This document shows positions 1-8,348 of a stretch of DNA of 64,000 nucleotides, in pieces (position 1 is the stretch's first letter; each line of letters begins with the position of its first letter). The notes below the pieces were generated by a model, which was not told where the DNA came from, made no database searches, and saw only the letters and a program-made list of their open reading frames with translations. Location: positions 1 to 64,000 of the forward strand of contig CAYWVO010000001.1 in NCBI GenBank assembly GCA_964461835.1, written 5' to 3'. This DNA is from CAYWVO01 sp964461835. GTDB taxonomy: Bacteria; Zixibacteria; MSB-5A5; WJJR01; JAJRUJ01. The position numbers and the translations under genes were made by a program.

Positions 1-390
1 TAAGTCAGGAGGGAAACACCAATCCCTTTTTACAGGAAAAAATGGACTTGACCAGCGTTGATTCATTTCACTTAATATATCCCCCCGGGTACCCCGGGGC
101 TTGTCGAAGATCCCGGAATCGGGGCCCTGGGATTAGATTCCGCACAGCATCCGGCATAATCCCATCTCCTCTCAACCCCTGCGTGCAAACTGGTGCAACT
201 CCCGCCTCACCGGGTAGGGTGAGGCAAATGATGCAAGCGCGCGCAAAAAAACATCGTTCGCCGGATCCACCGCTCACGCGGACAGCACCATGGTGCTTGT
301 TTTATCCGGCCCTGCGAAACCGCAGGCCGCACACAGCAGATGGTCCGGATCATCAGTTTTTGATCGCGATCAGCCCCCCGGGCTGACGCA

Positions 391-721
391 TTTGGTGGGT
401 GCTAACCATCCACCCTAGAATTGTATCACCCCGCCCCAAAATGGATCCCGGATCAAGTCCGGGATGACCGGGCGGGCTACTGTGGCCGGTGTAGGTCCTC
501 CTGCACCGGCCTAGTATTCGGGTGGCCCATAGCTCTGGGGCTTGTTGAAAAAGCCAGATCCACGTGATTTGGAGTAGGTCGGCGTTCCGACCGGAGCGTC
601 AGCTCACGGAGAAACCCGACACCATCCTGTTGAAACTTTCCCCTCCTCACCCCAAAAATGGATTCCGGCTCAAGGCCGGAATGACGGGGTGGAACGGGCA
701 GGCTAAAGGCCTGCCGCGCAC
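391..721. repeat. cluster of modular palindromic intergenic repeats
   Basis: Bases 1-824 contain no convincing gene. Within them are several short inverted-repeat modules that recur elsewhere in the window: a GGTGGGTGC/GCACCCACC-type hairpin (391-417, decayed), two copies of a 28-bp module of the form ATGGATCCCGG-TCAAG-CCGGGATGAC (441-468 and 658-685), a GTCGGGTT/AACCCGAC-type module (about 570-632), and a GGGCAGG/CCTGCC hairpin (694-721). The stretch 391-468 matches the composite at 34640-34712 in both order and linker, so these are copies of one composite element and not chance palindromes. The part 1-390 shows only GC-rich short palindromes and I assign nothing to it. Confidence 0.7.
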
Positions 722-824
722 ACCAGTGAACACCCGGCAAAATCCCATCGCTCCTGGAAACCCTGATCTCCGGGTGCGCGTCGCGCTCCCTCAGATCAGG
801 GCCACGCACGTTCAATCGTCAGGT

Positions 825-1037
825 TTAATCCGCAGACAATTCCCGGCTTAGTTCGGCGATAGTCTGTTCCACCGGAAGGCCTTTGCCGGCAATCAGCTTG
901 CCCAGGGTGCCCCAGTAAGGTTCGCCGCAGGTGATGCAGACGATCCCCTTGCGCATCAGCAGGCCGACAGCCTCCGGAATTCGTTCGACTAAATCCTCAA
1001 CCTGCTCGTCGGCGGTGATTGGGTCGGTTTGTGCCAT
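825..1037 (-). CDS. DUF1858 (hybrid-cluster-associated disulfide) domain protein
   Basis: A 70-residue protein that is almost entirely one DUF1858 domain, the small helical module found alone or at the N-terminus of ScdA/hybrid-cluster-associated proteins. The expected pattern is visible: a helix with PEAVGLLMRKGI, then a Cys-x-x-Cys pair (C34 and C37 in GIVCITCG), then a glycine-containing helix and an acidic C-terminal helix. The CxxC could form a redox disulfide or bind a metal; which is not decided by sequence. The start ATG at 1037 follows a G-rich Shine-Dalgarno-like run on the minus strand. It stands alone between repeat-rich spacers, so context gives no partner. Confidence 0.8.
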   Translation of the reverse strand: MAQTDPITADEQVEDLVERIPEAVGLLMRKGIVCITCGEPYWGTLGKLIAGKGLPVEQTIAELSRELSAD

Positions 1038-1094
1038 GGTAAGTATCCCCCCGATTCAAAGGACTTGTTAAAAGACCTGGTTACATGTCTTTCG

Positions 1095-1393
1095 TAGGTC
1101 GAAACCCTTGAATCAATCCCATTCCGCGATAGCGGGAGGGGATTGACGCGGTTTCGACACCATTTATTGTTAATCGCATTTCCGGCAACGCCGGTTGGCC
1201 CGCCCTTTCTGCTTCGCGATTGGGCGAAGCGTGCTTCATGGCTTCGCAGAACATGATCAGGTGGGTTGCCTTTTTTACTTTTTCAACCCCAAACGCGTCC
1301 GCCAAAAGCGCACTAAGTTTGAGGTTGCCACCCGACGCTGGCGTACGAGGATCTGCCAAACTTTTGATGGTGCGTGCGAAGCACACACCCTAC
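1095..1393. repeat. modular intergenic repeats between the DUF1858 gene and xseA
   Basis: The 467-bp spacer 1038-1504 holds a long imperfect palindrome at 1095-1159, with GTCGAAACC and GGTTTCGAC as outer arms and a CCGCGATAGCGG inner hairpin, and a GGTGCGTGC-GAA-GCACACACC hairpin at 1369-1393. Both recur at 8012-8070 and 8154-8178. An open frame of about 100 codons runs through it on the minus strand, but it is made largely of these repeat arms and I do not call it a gene. Confidence 0.6.
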
Positions 1394-1504
1394 ACTGCAA
1401 TTCTATGGCTCGGGCCCCGTCGGCGGGGCCGCGCACACTACGCATCCCAGAAAATGATTTGATTCTCCCCCATCTCAGCCATACAATCAGACGACAGGTT
1501 GCGC

Positions 1505-2749
1505 ATGATGTTGGTTGAGGATAAAGTATACGCAATCACCGAGATCACCCGCGAGATCAAAGAATCGCTGGAGGACAATTTCTCTGGCTTGTGGGTCGAG
1601 GGTGAGATCTCGAATTTCACCAGGGCGCGATCGGGACATCTCTATTACTCCCTAAAAGATGCGAAGGCCAGCCTGCGGTGTGTGATGTGGCGGAATACCG
1701 CCGCGCGGTTGAAATTCGAACCGGAGGACGGGATGAAAGTGCGGGCCTTCGGGGATATCACGGTCTACGAGCCACAGGGCGCCTACCAACTTCGTACTCA
1801 GCAGCTCCTCCCCCTCGGGATCGGTGAACTGGAGATTGCCTTTCAGCAGCTGAAAGAGAAGCTGTACGCGGAAGGATTATTTGATCCTGAACATAAGCAG
1901 GAACTCCCCGAGATACCGCAGACTGTGGCGGTAATCACCTCCCCCACCGGCGCGGCGGTGCGGGATATCATTGTCCGTCTGCGGCGGCGCTGGCCGCCGG
2001 TCCGGATTGTAGTTCTCCCCACGCTGGTGCAGGGTTCCACTGCCGGGGAACAAATCGCGCAGGCGATTGACGATTGCAACCAGTGGGGCGAAGCGGACGT
2101 GATAATTGTCGGCCGCGGCGGCGGATCACTGGAAGATTTGTGGGCATTCAATGAAGAGGTCGTGGCCCGGGCCATTTTCGCCTCCCGCATTCCGATTGTC
2201 TCAGCGGTTGGTCATGAGGTTGATTTCACAATCAGCGATTTTGTCGCCGATGTGCGGGCACCGACTCCCACGGCGGCAGCGGAAATTATCGTCCCCGATG
2301 CGGAGGAATATCGCCGACGACTGGCCAATATGGTGCAATCACTGGTCTTTCGCGTGCGCAGCCAGGCCCAGCGTTATCGGGAAATAATTGTTGGCTTTGG
2401 CAGCCGGTACGGTATCCGCCGGGTACGGGATTTGATTTACCAGCACGGGCAATTACTGGACGATTTGACCCAGAATTTATCCACCGCCGCCCAACTGGTG
2501 TTGGAACGCAGGCGGAATACCTTAAACCAGCTACACCGCACCCTGATGGCGGTCTCTCCACAAGCGGTATTGAACCGGGGGTATTCGATCACGCGCACCT
2601 TGCCAGATCGGTCGATCATTCGCAATATTGCCCAGGTTGCGCCTGGGACAACCCTGGAGACCGTTGTTGCGCGTGGCACAATCATTTCGGATGTTACCGC
2701 TACGGAGGAGAGGCCGGCGGATGATGAGTCTCACTCCGGCAGCAGGTAA
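1505..2749 (+). CDS. xseA: exodeoxyribonuclease VII large subunit
   Basis: Catalytic large subunit of exonuclease VII, which degrades single-stranded DNA from both ends with XseB. The N-terminal OB-fold (about residues 5-100) contains LWVEGEISNFTRARSGHLYY, and the exonuclease domain follows with the family signatures VITSPTGAAVRDII, GRGGGSLEDLWAFN and IVSAVGHEVDFTISDFVADVRAPTPTAAAE (the last two around residues 195-250). A coiled-coil-prone C-terminal half follows. Two adjacent ATGs (1505, 1508) are possible; an upstream TTG at 1499 is less likely. The length (414 aa) is normal to slightly short. It is the first gene of a tight + strand group with xseB, ispA and nadK. Confidence 0.97.
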   Translation: MMLVEDKVYAITEITREIKESLEDNFSGLWVEGEISNFTRARSGHLYYSLKDAKASLRCVMWRNTAARLKFEPEDGMKVRAFGDITVYEPQGAYQLRTQQLLPLGIGELEIAFQQLKEKLYAEGLFDPEHKQELPEIPQTVAVITSPTGAAVRDIIVRLRRRWPPVRIVVLPTLVQGSTAGEQIAQAIDDCNQWGEADVIIVGRGGGSLEDLWAFNEEVVARAIFASRIPIVSAVGHEVDFTISDFVADVRAPTPTAAAEIIVPDAEEYRRRLANMVQSLVFRVRSQAQRYREIIVGFGSRYGIRRVRDLIYQHGQLLDDLTQNLSTAAQLVLERRRNTLNQLHRTLMAVSPQAVLNRGYSITRTLPDRSIIRNIAQVAPGTTLETVVARGTIISDVTATEERPADDESHSGSR

Positions 2750-2761
2750 AAGGGACGCTGT

Positions 2762-3004
2762 ATGCCCGAAGAAAAAACACCGCCATTCGCTGAGGCGATT
2801 GAGCGGTTAGAGGAAATCGTTCAGCGACTCGAGGAAGAGGAAGTCCCCCTTGAAGAAGCGGCGACATTGTTTGAAGAGGGAATTAAGCTGGCGAAGGTGT
2901 GTTCCACCAAACTCACGGCAGTGGAAAAGCGAATTGAACTGTTAATGAAGGACGCGGACGAAACATTCCGCACGGTACCTTTTGATGAGCCGGACAACGA
3001 CTGA
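2762..3004 (+). CDS. xseB: exodeoxyribonuclease VII small subunit
   Basis: An 80-residue, highly acidic helical protein that binds XseA in the exonuclease VII complex. The family pattern PFAEAIERLEEIVQRLEE, followed by a second helix LEEAATLFEEGIKLAKVC and a third with VEKRIELL, is clear. It starts 12 nt after the xseA stop, and its last 20 nt overlap the ATG of ispA, so translation of the three genes is probably coupled. The acidic tail after the third helix is typical. Confidence 0.96.
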   Translation: MPEEKTPPFAEAIERLEEIVQRLEEEEVPLEEAATLFEEGIKLAKVCSTKLTAVEKRIELLMKDADETFRTVPFDEPDND

Positions 3005-3875
3005 GGCTGAACTTTCGCAACTGGGCACGTTCCTGGAAGAGTGCCGCACGGCAGTCAATCGGGAGCTCGAAACTCGCCTGGGTGAGGACGATCAGCCCGA
3101 GCGGCTGCTCCAGGCGATGAAGTATGCGGTCATGGCCGGGGGCAAGCGGCTGCGCCCCAGTTTGGTAATCCTCGGCTGTGAAGCCGCGGGCGGTGCGCGC
3201 GCCAAGGCAATTCCGGCGGCGGCCGCGATTGAGTGTATCCACACCTATTCATTAATTCATGACGATCTCCCCTGTATGGATGATGATGATTACCGGCGGG
3301 GACGACCCACGGTACATCGACAGTTTGACGAAGCAACTGCAGTGCTGGCGGGTGATGCTTTGCACGCGCTGGCCTTTGAGATTCTGAGCGAATGCGGCGA
3401 TATCGAAATTATCCGCGAAGTTGCCAGGGCCATTGGCACCGAGGGTATCCTCGGTGGTCAAATGGATGATCTACTGGCCGAGGGCAGCGCACCCACCGAA
3501 AAGACCGTCAGTTCAATCCACTTACGCAAGACCGCCGTTTTGATCACCGCCAGTGTTCGGATTGGCGGACTACTCGGTCAGGCCTCCCCGGAGACGATGC
3601 AGCAATTGACCGCGTATGGCCGGGATATTGGACTGGCGTTTCAGATTATCGATGATATTCTTGATGAAATCGGCACGACCGAGGAACTTGGTAAGCCGGT
3701 GGGTTCTGACCGGGAGCACCAGAAGGCGACTTATCCCGCTGCCGTAGGGATGGAACAAGCTCGGGCGCGCGCTGAGGAACTCACTGAATCGACCAAGACC
3801 GCAATCTACGGGATCCCGCATCATGAATCGTTATTTGTGGCCCTGGCCGATTATTTGATCCTGCGCACTCGCTGA
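2985..3875 (+). CDS. ispA: short-chain (E)-polyprenyl diphosphate synthase, farnesyl/geranylgeranyl type
   Basis: Condenses isopentenyl diphosphate with allylic diphosphates to give C15 (or C20) prenyl diphosphates. The first aspartate-rich motif is DDLPCMDDDDYRRG (about residues 92-105), which has the two-residue insertion typical of bacterial farnesyl diphosphate synthases; the second is IIDDILDEIG with the downstream GKPVGSD. The GGKRLRP substrate motif lies near residue 50. The ATG at 2985 overlaps xseB by 20 nt, as in many bacteria where xseB and ispA are neighbours, which supports the ispA name. A second, long-chain-type paralogue lies at 46978-47952. Product chain length is inferred from the motif only. 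Confidence 0.93.
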   Translation: MSRTTTEAELSQLGTFLEECRTAVNRELETRLGEDDQPERLLQAMKYAVMAGGKRLRPSLVILGCEAAGGARAKAIPAAAAIECIHTYSLIHDDLPCMDDDDYRRGRPTVHRQFDEATAVLAGDALHALAFEILSECGDIEIIREVARAIGTEGILGGQMDDLLAEGSAPTEKTVSSIHLRKTAVLITASVRIGGLLGQASPETMQQLTAYGRDIGLAFQIIDDILDEIGTTEELGKPVGSDREHQKATYPAAVGMEQARARAEELTESTKTAIYGIPHHESLFVALADYLILRTR

Positions 3876-3899
3876 AACCGTTGAGGAGGCACGAACTAC

Positions 3900-4784
3900 G
3901 TGAATAGATTCGGTATCATCGCCAACCGCCGTCGCCCCGATGCGGCTGAAACTATCGAGCGCATCCACCGCTGGGCGAACGATCATGGTTGGACGGTGAC
4001 GCTGGAAGAGGGCCTGGCCACCGACCCGAACTCCGGCGCAATTACGATCCCTGCCGAAAAGCTCCGCGACACGGTGGATCTAGTGATCGCTCTCGGCGGA
4101 GACGGCACCATGCTCTCCGCCACACGCTCCGCCGCGCCACTGACAATTCCGGTCCTCGGCATTAACCTCGGTTCGCTGGGATTCCTCACCGAGCTAACCC
4201 CGGCCGACCTCGATCGCACACTGGACCGCATTAGCCAGGGCGATTATGTAATTGAAACGCGAATGCTGCTCGATTCGCAGGTCAGTGGAGATTGCGGGGT
4301 GCCGCCGATAGCCCTAAATGATGTAGTCATTGACAAAGGAGGGGTCGCGCGCCTCATCCATCTTGATCTCTACGTGAATGATGAATTTATCTCTTCCTAT
4401 TCTGCCGACGGGTTGATTGTCGCCACTCCTACCGGTTCCACGGCGTATGCGCTGGCCAGTGGCGGACCGATCATCCACCCACGGATCAAAGCGATTATTG
4501 TGGCGCCAATAGCGCCTCATACGCTGGCGCAGCGTCCAATGGTGTTCTCTGAAGATGATTCCCTGCGTATTGTCGTTGCATCTCCGCGGCGGGAAGCCTC
4601 ATTGACCATTGACGGTCAGGTCGCCTGCTCGTTGCATAATAACGATTCAGTCACGATCGCCAAGAGTGGCATCGAAGGCCGCTTTATTCGGTTCCCCGAG
4701 AATTCCTTTTACCGCGTCCTGCGGGACAAGTTGAACTGGGGTTTCAAGCCGGCTGCGAACAGCCGGCGTCGGCAAAGTCCATGA
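3900..4784 (+). CDS. nadK: NAD kinase
   Basis: ATP- or polyphosphate-dependent NAD kinase that makes NADP. The signature GGDGTML near residue 66 and the second conserved block SADGLIVATPTGSTAYALAS (about 160-180), followed by GGPIIHP, are both intact. C-terminal beta-rich motif SLTIDGQV is present. The GTG start at 3900 is preceded by GAGGAGG at good spacing. It closes the xseA-xseB-ispA-nadK group. In many bacteria nadK and recN follow xseAB-ispA; no recN is present here. A perfect inverted repeat CCGGAAG/CTTCCGG sits immediately after the stop (4785-4804) without a T-run. Confidence 0.97.
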   Translation: MNRFGIIANRRRPDAAETIERIHRWANDHGWTVTLEEGLATDPNSGAITIPAEKLRDTVDLVIALGGDGTMLSATRSAAPLTIPVLGINLGSLGFLTELTPADLDRTLDRISQGDYVIETRMLLDSQVSGDCGVPPIALNDVVIDKGGVARLIHLDLYVNDEFISSYSADGLIVATPTGSTAYALASGGPIIHPRIKAIIVAPIAPHTLAQRPMVFSEDDSLRIVVASPRREASLTIDGQVACSLHNNDSVTIAKSGIEGRFIRFPENSFYRVLRDKLNWGFKPAANSRRRQSP

Positions 4785-5066
4785 CCGGAAGCGGATCCTT
4801 CCGGCACTCCATGGCTATAATCCCATAATTCCGGAATCGTATTTCCCCGCCCGGCGGGTACTCCATGACGAGGCCGGCGGGGTTGTGCCGGTTGTTTTTC
4901 CGCGGCAACTACTTACCATCCAGGGCGGGGGCAGTCATAATCTGTAATTTGTAGGTCATTCCGGTAGGGGAATTGCATTGGCCTATACGACAATTAGTTG
5001 TGGGGAAAGGTTAAAGTAACGCTAAAAATACGTTCCTCCTCTCTGTAACAGGTGGTTTCCAGGCAA
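4785..5066. other. non-coding spacer downstream of nadK
   Basis: About 280 bases with no supported gene. It contains a stop-proximal hairpin (4785-4804), a GC-rich section with several GGCGGG/CCGGCG words, and a small hairpin AACG/CGTT near 5017-5034. It ends in a strong + strand intrinsic terminator (5067-5102). Because the terminator lies 280 bases from the nadK stop, the spacer is either an unusually long 3' UTR or carries a small RNA. I see no clear sigma-70 promoter and no match to RNase P, tmRNA or SRP RNA cores. Confidence 0.4.
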
Positions 5067-5102
5067 GCGGGAGAATCTGCGATGGTTCTCCCGCGTCTTT
5101 TT
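5067..5102 (+). terminator. rho-independent terminator
   Basis: Perfect 9-bp stem GCGGGAGAA (5067-5075) / TTCTCCCGC (5086-5094) with a 10-base loop, followed by GTCTTTTT on the + strand. There is no T-run on the other side, so it acts on + strand transcripts: nadK readthrough or a transcript beginning within the spacer. Confidence 0.8.
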
Positions 5103-5132
5103 GTCGCCTCAATGTCGATTGCCGCGCTTTTT

Positions 5133-7058
5133 CTACTCTGGGGAAGGGATGGCTTCACGGACTGCCCGGCGCAGTTCCCACAAGTCGTAGGGTTTCTGGA
5201 GGAAGCCGACCGCCCCGTCACTAAGCAGCTTTTCCGCGGCCGCGCCCAGGGTTTGACCGGAGGATAGCAGGACTTTCATATCCGGTTGTTCGTTGATAAT
5301 CTCATCATACATATCCGTGCCGCTTTTGCCCGGCAGTTCGAGGTCGAGAATGACGAGGTCGATTTTGTCCCCGTATTGCCGGACTTTATTCATTGCCTCT
5401 TCGGAATCGTTCGCCGATTGGACAATATGTCCCTCCCGGCTGAGAATTCGCCCCACGATTTGCCGGAGGTCGGTTTCGTCATCCACGATGAGAATGTGGT
5501 GGCCTTCAGCTCGCAGTTGTTCGGCCGGCGTCTCCGGCGCGGATTGTGGTTTCTCGGAGGCCGCACGCGGCAGATCAACTCTGAAAATCGTGCCGCCTTC
5601 GGGATTATCCAAAACGTCGATAGTACCGCCATGGTTCTTAATTGCCCCATAGACGACCGCCAGCCCGAGACCGATGCCGACTCCCCGCTCTTTGGTGGTG
5701 AAGAACGGCTCGAAGATCCGGTCTCTTAGTTCCGGCGGTACCCCGCTCCCGGTGTCGGCAATGAGGATGACCACCGACTGTATCCCCTCATGCTCCTCCG
5801 GTTTCGTGGAAATAGTGAGGGTTCCGCCATCTTTCATGGCGTCCCGAGCATTTAAACAGAGGTTGCTCAGCGCCTGCCAGAGTTGACTGCGGTCACCGAT
5901 GACCGGTAGAGGCTCCGGATACAAATCTAATTTCACGTTGATGGATTTTGGCATGGTTGACGAGATAAAGCGTACCGCTTCGCGGATGACCTCATGCACA
6001 TCAATCTCCGTCTTGGCGCCGCCGCCTTTCCGACCCGCCATCAACAATTGAGAAATTAGATCCTTAGCCCGGCGGGATGTTTGCAGGATTTCACCCAGCG
6101 AGCGAAACCGGGGATCGTCCGGTTCAGTCTGCGAAAAGACGTCCGACGTTCCGGCCATGATTCCGGTCAAGAGGTTATTAAAATCATGCGCAATGCCGCC
6201 GACCAGGGTGGTCAGCGCCTCCATTTTTTGGGAGCGCACCAGGCGTTTTCGCAACGCGTCTCGTTCCGATTCGGCTTCCTTGCGTTCGGTGATATCTACC
6301 ACGTGCCCCAGAAACGCTTTCCGGCCCTGGTATTCCATTGAGGTGACCGTCATCTCCAGCCAGATCGTTTCTCCGCTGCTGTTAACGATCCGGAATTCAT
6401 AGTGCGAGGGTAAATTCTTCTCGCCACGTTGCCGGCGAATCGCCCGATCACGGATCATTTCGCGATCATCGGGATGCACGACGCTCCACACGGGTTGACC
6501 GATGATATGGTTCCGATGCAGTCCCAATAACTCCTCCAGGCGTGCGTTGCAATACACGAAGCAATCATCACGGTAAATAAAAATTCCGGTCAAGGCGTTC
6601 TCGGTGACTGACCGGTAATTTTCCTCGGATTCGCGCAGCCGCTGTTCGATACGGACCTGATCGGTGACATCGATTCCCACCGAGACAATCCGTTCAATCG
6701 CGCCGTTTGCTGCGTGCAGGTAGCTGTTGTGCCAGGAGATGAGCCGTTCATCACCGTTTTTGGTCAACCAGGGATGGGTGGAACGCATCCTCCCGGCCCG
6801 GCCCTCGCGCAGGTCGGCAAAAATCCGGCGGAAGCGATTGACAAACCGCTGCGGGATCAGCATCTCCCACAGTGGTCGGCCAATCACCTCGGAAGCTTCC
6901 CAGCCGGTCACGCGTTCACACTGAGGATTGAACAGTGTAATCGTGCCATCCGGTTCCGTACAACAGATGAGCGCGTCGGCAGTCTGGATGATCTCCAGTG
7001 CCAGCGCGGCATCGCCATGGGGTAAATCCTGCGTAATCCGGTGTTCGCGAGAATTCAT
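5133..7058 (-). CDS. PAS-PAS hybrid histidine kinase with C-terminal receiver
   Basis: A soluble signalling protein with no membrane segments. Two PAS domains (about residues 20-135 and 145-260; first with ADALICCTEPDGTITLFNPQCERVTGW, second with TGIFIYRDDCFVYCNARLEELLG) precede a HisKA domain whose H-box reads LVGGIAHDFNNLLTGI, a HATPase with N-box NLCLNARDAM and G-box GLGLAVVYGAI, and a receiver domain (about 515-640) with DDE acidic pocket, phosphoacceptor in VILDLELPGKSG and the lysine of FLQKPYD. I start at the ATG 7058; a GTG at 7064 is possible. The hybrid layout means phosphate could move to its own receiver or to an unlinked partner. It lies downstream of the pseudopilin gene, separated by a terminator. 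Confidence 0.93.
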   Translation of the reverse strand: MNSREHRITQDLPHGDAALALEIIQTADALICCTEPDGTITLFNPQCERVTGWEASEVIGRPLWEMLIPQRFVNRFRRIFADLREGRAGRMRSTHPWLTKNGDERLISWHNSYLHAANGAIERIVSVGIDVTDQVRIEQRLRESEENYRSVTENALTGIFIYRDDCFVYCNARLEELLGLHRNHIIGQPVWSVVHPDDREMIRDRAIRRQRGEKNLPSHYEFRIVNSSGETIWLEMTVTSMEYQGRKAFLGHVVDITERKEAESERDALRKRLVRSQKMEALTTLVGGIAHDFNNLLTGIMAGTSDVFSQTEPDDPRFRSLGEILQTSRRAKDLISQLLMAGRKGGGAKTEIDVHEVIREAVRFISSTMPKSINVKLDLYPEPLPVIGDRSQLWQALSNLCLNARDAMKDGGTLTISTKPEEHEGIQSVVILIADTGSGVPPELRDRIFEPFFTTKERGVGIGLGLAVVYGAIKNHGGTIDVLDNPEGGTIFRVDLPRAASEKPQSAPETPAEQLRAEGHHILIVDDETDLRQIVGRILSREGHIVQSANDSEEAMNKVRQYGDKIDLVILDLELPGKSGTDMYDEIINEQPDMKVLLSSGQTLGAAAEKLLSDGAVGFLQKPYDLWELRRAVREAIPSPE

Positions 7059-7210
7059 TATCACACATCCAAATGCCTGCCAAAGCAGGCTAATTCCAGT
7101 ACCCCAACATATAATACCGGCCCCGATTGATCCATATCTTTATACCCAGATTCATGCACGGCATCCAGAGTGTCTATCTATTAATTCGACCAAGTTACGC
7201 AAAAAGGCAT

Positions 7211-7236
7211 AAAAAAAAGCCCGGAACTCCCGGGCT
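7211..7236 (-). terminator. rho-independent terminator of the pseudopilin gene
   Basis: On the minus strand AGCCCGG (7236-7230), a 5-base loop and CCGGGCT (7224-7218) are followed directly by eight T residues (7217-7210 region). It lies 26 bases past the pseudopilin stop and ends that transcript before the hybrid kinase gene. Confidence 0.9.
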
Positions 7237-7261
7237 GAGTCCAAGGCAATTCCTTTTTGGC

Positions 7262-7759
7262 TTAGCCAGTATCACCGACCTCTTCCATCCGGATTTTGCC
7301 GGTCCCACCGATGACGGAAATCTGGTACATCTGAGACGTTTCCTCTGTAACCAATGATATGTGACCGGAGGTAGAAGCAGAGCCATCACTGGCAAAGACA
7401 ATAACATCGTCTGTGATGGTCATATAGCTCAGATTGATTTCCGGGGGCAATTGTATGGTTCGGACGGCCGGATCGCCGACGTCATAAGTATTTGTACCGA
7501 GTGAGACCGAGTCGCGGAACACGACATACTCTCCGTCATAATGATCGAAGTAAATTCCGACGGGGTTTTTATCAGCGATCGCTGCTGAGCGGGCAAGGCG
7601 CAGCTGCGACACGATTTTCTTGACTTCCGATTTGGTTTTGAGCCGAGGGATATAATCTAGATACCGAGGGGCCGCCATTGCTGCCAAAATGCCGATCATA
7701 ACCACCACGATCGTCAGTTCCATGAGTGTGAGGCCGCGCGTATTTTTGATCTGGTGCAT
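7262..7759 (-). CDS. type IV pilin-like / GspH-type pseudopilin
   Basis: A 165-residue secreted pilin-family protein. After a short positively charged leader comes the prepilin peptidase site TRG-LTLMELTIVVVMIGI: Gly(-1), then a hydrophobic helix with Glu at +5, as required for processing and assembly. The remaining C-terminal part is beta-rich, with TGHISLVTEETSQMYQISVIGGTGKIR, resembling GspH/FimT-type minor pilins more than a major pilin. The start ATG at 7759 has a perfect AGGAG at the right distance; a longer frame begins at 7813 but lacks a ribosome site and would put extra residues before the leader. A sigma-54 promoter (7823-7838) and a strong terminator (7211-7236) make it a single-gene transcript, 40 kb from pilB-pilT-pilC. 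Confidence 0.9.
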   Translation of the reverse strand: MHQIKNTRGLTLMELTIVVVMIGILAAMAAPRYLDYIPRLKTKSEVKKIVSQLRLARSAAIADKNPVGIYFDHYDGEYVVFRDSVSLGTNTYDVGDPAVRTIQLPPEINLSYMTITDDVIVFASDGSASTSGHISLVTEETSQMYQISVIGGTGKIRMEEVGDTG

Positions 7760-7822
7760 ATTCAACTCCTTTGGCCACAACGCCTGATTTCCCGCGTTGA
7801 TGACATCGTTCAATATCCATCA

Positions 7823-7838
7823 TGCAAGAATGCTGCCT
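7823..7838 (-). promoter_or_regulatory. sigma-54 (RpoN) promoter of the pseudopilin gene
   Basis: Minus strand AGGCAGCATTCTTGCA (7838 to 7823) matches the -24/-12 consensus TGGCAC-N5-TTGCA, with the essential GG and GC exactly 10 bases apart. Predicted start of transcription is near 7812, giving a leader of about 53 nt before the ATG at 7759. An inverted repeat TGCTGC/GCAGCA overlaps its upstream edge (7831-7850). Confidence 0.75.
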
Positions 7839-8011
7839 GTTAATGCAGCACCTCCATGCCGTCAGATAACCCGTTGTCTGTCATCGTGTTGCGGGTGGTC
7901 TACTCGCGCCGTGCCTTTGCCGGATTGGATACCACCGGGTGTTTCCCGCAGGCAGGAGCAAGCACCTATGGGATTATTCCCACACTACGGGGCGTGTTGA
8001 AAGAGGATAAT

Positions 8012-8307
8012 GTCGAAACCCCGTTCCGTCTTCGCTGTCGGGGACTCGGGACTCAAGGGTTTCGCCCTACTTCAAATCCCGTAATTCCATAGGGTGCGTG
8101 GTTTCCACGCACCCTTTGGCGGATATGGTGAATGTCTGCCGGATTCAAGCAATGGTGCGTGCGAAGCACACACCCTACGGTTTACATCCGATCATTCTCT
8201 CTCCCTTGCTGCGCTAGGGAAAATGGACCCCGGCCTGCGCCGGGGTGACACGGGGGATGGGGCTGCTAATTGCCAGTCAACGGGCAGGTTAAAGATCTGC
8301 CACGCAC
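8012..8307. repeat. modular palindromic repeats in the hemB-pilin spacer
   Basis: The 535-bp spacer between 7814 and 8348 has no gene beyond the pilin promoter. It carries a GTCGAAACC...GGGTTTCGCC module (8012-8070), two hairpins of the GGTGCGTG type (8092-8115 with GGTGCGTGG-TTT-CCACGCACC, and 8154-8178 with GGTGCGTGC-GAA-GCACACACC), a variant of the 28-bp module as ATGGACCCCGG/CCGGGGTGAC (8223-8249) and a GGGCAGG/CTGCC hairpin (8280-8307). The order of modules resembles 391-721 and 34352-34770. Confidence 0.65.
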
Positions 8308-8348
8308 CGTTTGGGCTGCCGCGCGAGGTACCGGTGAGCCGGTTTGGT

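Noticed and set aside
42..386. Open frames of 69-114 codons at 42-386 and 477-851 on both strands
   Set aside because: They run across palindromic repeats, both strands are open at once, and no ribosome site or protein-like pattern is visible.
1081..1535. Four overlapping frames in the xseA upstream spacer
   Set aside because: The segment is largely made of dispersed repeat arms; the frames are an effect of the repeats and the GC-rich composition.
5286..5729. 147-codon + strand frame inside the hybrid kinase gene
   Set aside because: It lies fully antisense to the well-supported receiver and HATPase regions and has no recognisable pattern.
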